Source of the DNA: Clostridia bacterium
GTDB lineage: Bacteria > Bacillota > Clostridia > TANB77 > CAG-508
DNA: 34,085 bases
Reading direction: 5' to 3'
Assembly (NCBI GenBank): GCA_017409455.1
Contig: JAFQSS010000003.1
Span: 1 to 34,085, forward strand
The translations under genes were made by a program, and so were the position numbers. Of this stretch, positions 31,640 through 34,085 are shown in pieces (position 1 is the stretch's first letter; each line of letters begins with the position of its first letter). The notes under the pieces are model-generated. The model was not told where the DNA came from, searched no databases, and saw nothing but the letters and a program-made list of their open reading frames with translations.

Positions 31640-33770
31640 AGATAAAATGGCAATATTTCGAGATTTTGAATTATTAAAACAATATGTAGTTACAGTAAAA
31701 GACTTAATTGATGCTTTTTCATATTTGGGAGATAATCAAAAATTAGAGGTAATGAATTTTAGTTATTTTAAAAATTTATCACAAAGTTCAAAAGCTAGCG
31801 CAATAATGACTATTACAGATAATGCAGTAAAACGCCAAATACTTCAAAATACAGCACTTGTAGAAGAAGTTTTTGACCAATACAATTTTTGTGAATTTTT
31901 AATATCAACAGATGATCAAACAAAAAATGAAGTATTAAATAATTTGCAATTGATAAATAAGTTTAATTTAAATGGTAGACACATTAGAAAAATTATAATG
32001 TCTATGTCTAATGAAGGTAAAACAAATATATTATCAAATACAGAACTAATCAAACAATTAGGCATTGAAAGTTTTGATTTATCTCATCTAATAGCTACTA
32101 TTGAAGATGACGAAATTAAAATTCAGCTTTCAAAAGATTATGAATTGCGTGAATATGAGGAACTTAGAGTAATACTTTCTCTTTCTACCCAAAAGAAGAA
32201 AGAAGTATTACTTGAAGGTAAGATTGAAATAGAAAATAGATATATAGTAGATATAATAAGTTCTTTAAGTAATGATGAATTAACAGATTTTATTAATAAT
32301 CAACAAACTTTTCTACAAAACAAAGGGATAAAGTCATTTCATGTTATAAAAAAGATGCCATATGAAAAGCAATTGGAAATGACAAAAAATATAGCGCAAT
32401 TAAAAATATCTGAAGCAGAAAAAAGAAGAATGTATGCATCATTAAAAAACGAAACAAAAGAAGCTATAGATATAGAAGAAATAGATGAAGAATATAGACC
32501 ATTGTTAGGTATGGAATTATCGGAAGATGTACTAAAATCTTATGGAAAAATAATTGTAAATCTTAATGAGGATTTGAGTCAATATCAAGATTTAGATGAA
32601 TTATTAGGTATAAATCCTTTAGAAATGGTAAAAAGTGATAAAGACAGAGAACATTTATTACAATTATGCAAAATTTGTCCCAATATGGACATTACAGATA
32701 ATTTATCTGTTGGAATTTCAAGTGGACGAGAATATGTAACAGGAGAAACATGGATTAGCTCTGTTTTAGAAGGAATACAACCAGAATGGACAGATATACA
32801 AAAATTAGCACATATAGATACTGCAATTGGAAAACGAATTAGTTATAGTCCAGAATTTGGTACAGAAGCAGAAAAGACTGATGATTCACGAGCACTATGG
32901 AGAATAATAACAGAGGGATATGGTGTATGTAACGGAATTGCACAAATTGAAAAATATTTATTGGCAAGAGTTGGAATAGAAAGTGAACTAGTTTCTGGTA
33001 AACATCATTCTTTTGTTAAAATAAAAAATATTGCTATTCCAACAGAATGTGGGATTATACAAGGAGATACATTAGTAGACCCAACTTGGAATTTAGCTGC
33101 GTCACGTTTTGGTGCAATGCCACAACATTTTTGTAAAAGCTATGAAGAATTAAGAAAAGTGGATATTGAAGATAATGGAAAAGACCGTAAATGCCATAAA
33201 AATGAAGAATTAGAACAAGCACAAACTATTAATATGGATATAGAGAGTTTAAGAGAAGTCTATAAAAGCATCGGGATTGCAGGACAAGATGGCAAATTTC
33301 CAATAGGCCAATTAATAGTACAAGCTAGAGAAATAGATGAAACTTCAAGTGATATGAAATCAAATATAAACAGAAAATTTGCATTGCTAAAAGAGTGGTG
33401 TCCTGAGTTTGCATCATGCCAAAATTCAACAATCAGTGTTATACAAGATGTCTTATTTGAAACAAATGACAAATTTGACTTTAAAAAATGTATTGCATCA
33501 AGAGTATATGATAGAGCTGATGATAATAGAGATGCAGTATTATACATATATATGGAACTTGAAGAACAACAAAAAATGTTTTTTTATGCTGATAAACAAT
33601 CAGGGGAATTTATTTCATTATCTCAAGAACAATTTGAAGCCAAATTTGAATGTTATGATAGGGATTTAGAAAAAGCGACTGATAATAAAAGACCATGGGA
33701 AAATGGAGAAAAAATTCAAGAGAACAAAGAAAATAGTTCAGGTCAAGTTTCTGCGGAAGAAGGTAGATAA
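31608..33770 (+). CDS. Transglutaminase-like cysteine protease-fold protein
   Basis: A 720-residue protein without signal or TM helix. Residues 1-290 look like helical repeats of about 35-40 residues (MSMSNEGKTNIL, ILSLSTQKKKEVLL, ISSLSNDELTDFI). About 395-510 form a transglutaminase-like core with a readable triad: C441 in GYGVCNGIAQ, H467 (or H466) in GKHHSFVKI, and D491 in LVDPTWNLAASRFG. The C-terminal 200 residues are uncharacterised and end in a Glu/Lys-rich tail. The gene starts 32 bases inside the L,D-transpeptidase gene, with GGAG at 31596-31599. It could cleave or cross-link peptides near the wall, or act on cytosolic peptides, since neither gene shows an export signal. Confidence 0.82.
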   Translation: MKTLQDLENVEDKMAIFRDFELLKQYVVTVKDLIDAFSYLGDNQKLEVMNFSYFKNLSQSSKASAIMTITDNAVKRQILQNTALVEEVFDQYNFCEFLISTDDQTKNEVLNNLQLINKFNLNGRHIRKIIMSMSNEGKTNILSNTELIKQLGIESFDLSHLIATIEDDEIKIQLSKDYELREYEELRVILSLSTQKKKEVLLEGKIEIENRYIVDIISSLSNDELTDFINNQQTFLQNKGIKSFHVIKKMPYEKQLEMTKNIAQLKISEAEKRRMYASLKNETKEAIDIEEIDEEYRPLLGMELSEDVLKSYGKIIVNLNEDLSQYQDLDELLGINPLEMVKSDKDREHLLQLCKICPNMDITDNLSVGISSGREYVTGETWISSVLEGIQPEWTDIQKLAHIDTAIGKRISYSPEFGTEAEKTDDSRALWRIITEGYGVCNGIAQIEKYLLARVGIESELVSGKHHSFVKIKNIAIPTECGIIQGDTLVDPTWNLAASRFGAMPQHFCKSYEELRKVDIEDNGKDRKCHKNEELEQAQTINMDIESLREVYKSIGIAGQDGKFPIGQLIVQAREIDETSSDMKSNINRKFALLKEWCPEFASCQNSTISVIQDVLFETNDKFDFKKCIASRVYDRADDNRDAVLYIYMELEEQQKMFFYADKQSGEFISLSQEQFEAKFECYDRDLEKATDNKRPWENGEKIQENKENSSGQVSAEEGR

Positions 33771-33771
33771 A

Positions 33772-33996
33772 ATGAGTATATTTAAGAAATTATGGCAAAA
33801 GTTAAAAAATATTTTTATAAAAAAACAAGAAATCGTAATGTTAGATATAAGTAAATGTGATTTAGACGAACCAAGGGAAGGCTTCAAGGAATCGTTAAAA
33901 GTAACTTTTGAAAAGATTAGTCAAAAAAGAAAAAAAGTTGAATCTCATATATGTTATGGAGATGGATTAGGAATAAAGAGGAAATTAGAATATTAA
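33772..33996 (+). CDS. Small basic protein of unknown function
   Basis: A 74-residue Lys-rich protein with no TM helix. It begins MSIFKKLWQKLKNIFIKKQE, an amphipathic basic helix that could lie on the membrane. The ATG at 33772 lies one base after the stop of the transglutaminase-like gene, with GAAGG upstream, so it is probably the third gene of that operon. I do not recognise it. Confidence 0.6.
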   Translation: MSIFKKLWQKLKNIFIKKQEIVMLDISKCDLDEPREGFKESLKVTFEKISQKRKKVESHICYGDGLGIKRKLEY

Positions 33997-34003
33997 TGCG
34001 AAA

Positions 34004-34047
34004 TTGGGGACGGTCCATTTTTTAGCGGAAAAAATGACCGGCCCCAA
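34004..34047. terminator. Imperfect hairpin with T and A tracts
   Basis: TTGGGGACGGTCCATTTTTT (34004-34023) pairs with AAAAAATGACCGGCCCCAA (34029-34047), with one bulge and one mismatch. It follows the 74-residue gene. The GGGGAC start links it to the hairpins at 28948 and 2256. Confidence 0.55.
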
Positions 34048-34064
34048 ATTAAAATGAGGTAACA

Positions 34065-34085
34065 GTGGATAAAATAATTTTAATA
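34065..34085 (+). CDS. Start of a truncated downstream gene
   Basis: GAGG at 34056-34059 is followed by GTG at 34065 and an open frame reading MDKIILI to the window edge. The spacing is right for a start, but seven codons are too few to identify a product. Confidence 0.4.

Noticed and set aside
33409..33669. 86-residue + strand frame inside the transglutaminase-like gene
   Set aside because: It lies fully inside a well-supported gene in another frame and has no suitable ribosome binding site.

Overview
This is a very AT-rich window from a low-GC Gram-positive bacterium, most likely an uncultured gut-type member of the Clostridia (Bacillota). The reasons are AT-rich codon use with TAA, TAG and TGA all acting as stops (so not a Mollicutes code), AGGAGG-type ribosome binding sites, TTGACA/TATAAT promoters, a SpoVB-like flippase, an acyl-ACP thioesterase, QueH, and several SipW-type signal peptidases with TasA-like substrates. 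The taxonomic placement is inference.

Layout. 1-3024: carbohydrate and lipid housekeeping genes on the + strand (ribulose-phosphate 3-epimerase, glucose-6-phosphate isomerase, acyl-ACP thioesterase). 3081-4400: a SpoVB/MATE-type flippase on the - strand. 4513-27921: a surface-protein locus, described below. 27935-34085: housekeeping and wall genes on the + strand (ruvB, queH, an FAD-dependent oxidoreductase, an overlapping L,D-transpeptidase and transglutaminase-like pair, a 74-residue protein, and the first codons of one more gene). No gap without a gene exceeds 300 bases; the longest is 15715-15879, which holds a strong promoter and inverted repeats.

The surface locus is the unusual part. 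It encodes six proteins with the SipW/ER-type signal peptidase fold. Four keep the Ser/His dyad (4513, 7347, 13099, 26820). Two have lost both catalytic residues (6120 and 27391). About seven short proteins have one N-terminal hydrophobic segment and a TasA/camelysin-like or related beta-rich body (6706, 7843, 8435, 13667, 14906 on the - strand, 14992, 15880); two carry the TYAWF signature around the predicted cleavage site. In the middle of the first operon lie a membrane-anchored McrB-type AAA+ ATPase (10405) and a protein resembling the DUF2357/McrC-side partner (11953), flanked by an unrecognised cytosolic protein (9395). A second operon holds a coiled-coil cytosolic protein (17044), a 2723-residue secreted beta-solenoid protein with about twenty Y/F-G-G-G-N turns (18640), an active peptidase and a dead one, and then runs into ruvB.

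Working model (inference): the peptidases process TasA-like fibre or anchor subunits and the giant solenoid protein. The catalytically dead paralogs may act as chaperones or adaptors, and the McrB-like pair supplies ATP-driven remodelling to a cell-surface assembly rather than DNA restriction. Regulation is suggested by a 19-base identical extended -10 promoter shared by the first peptidase gene and the main operon, and by a strong promoter with an overlapping inverted repeat before the 15880 subunit gene. GC-rich hairpins, two of which share the loop palindrome GTGCTAGCAC, bound several transcription units.
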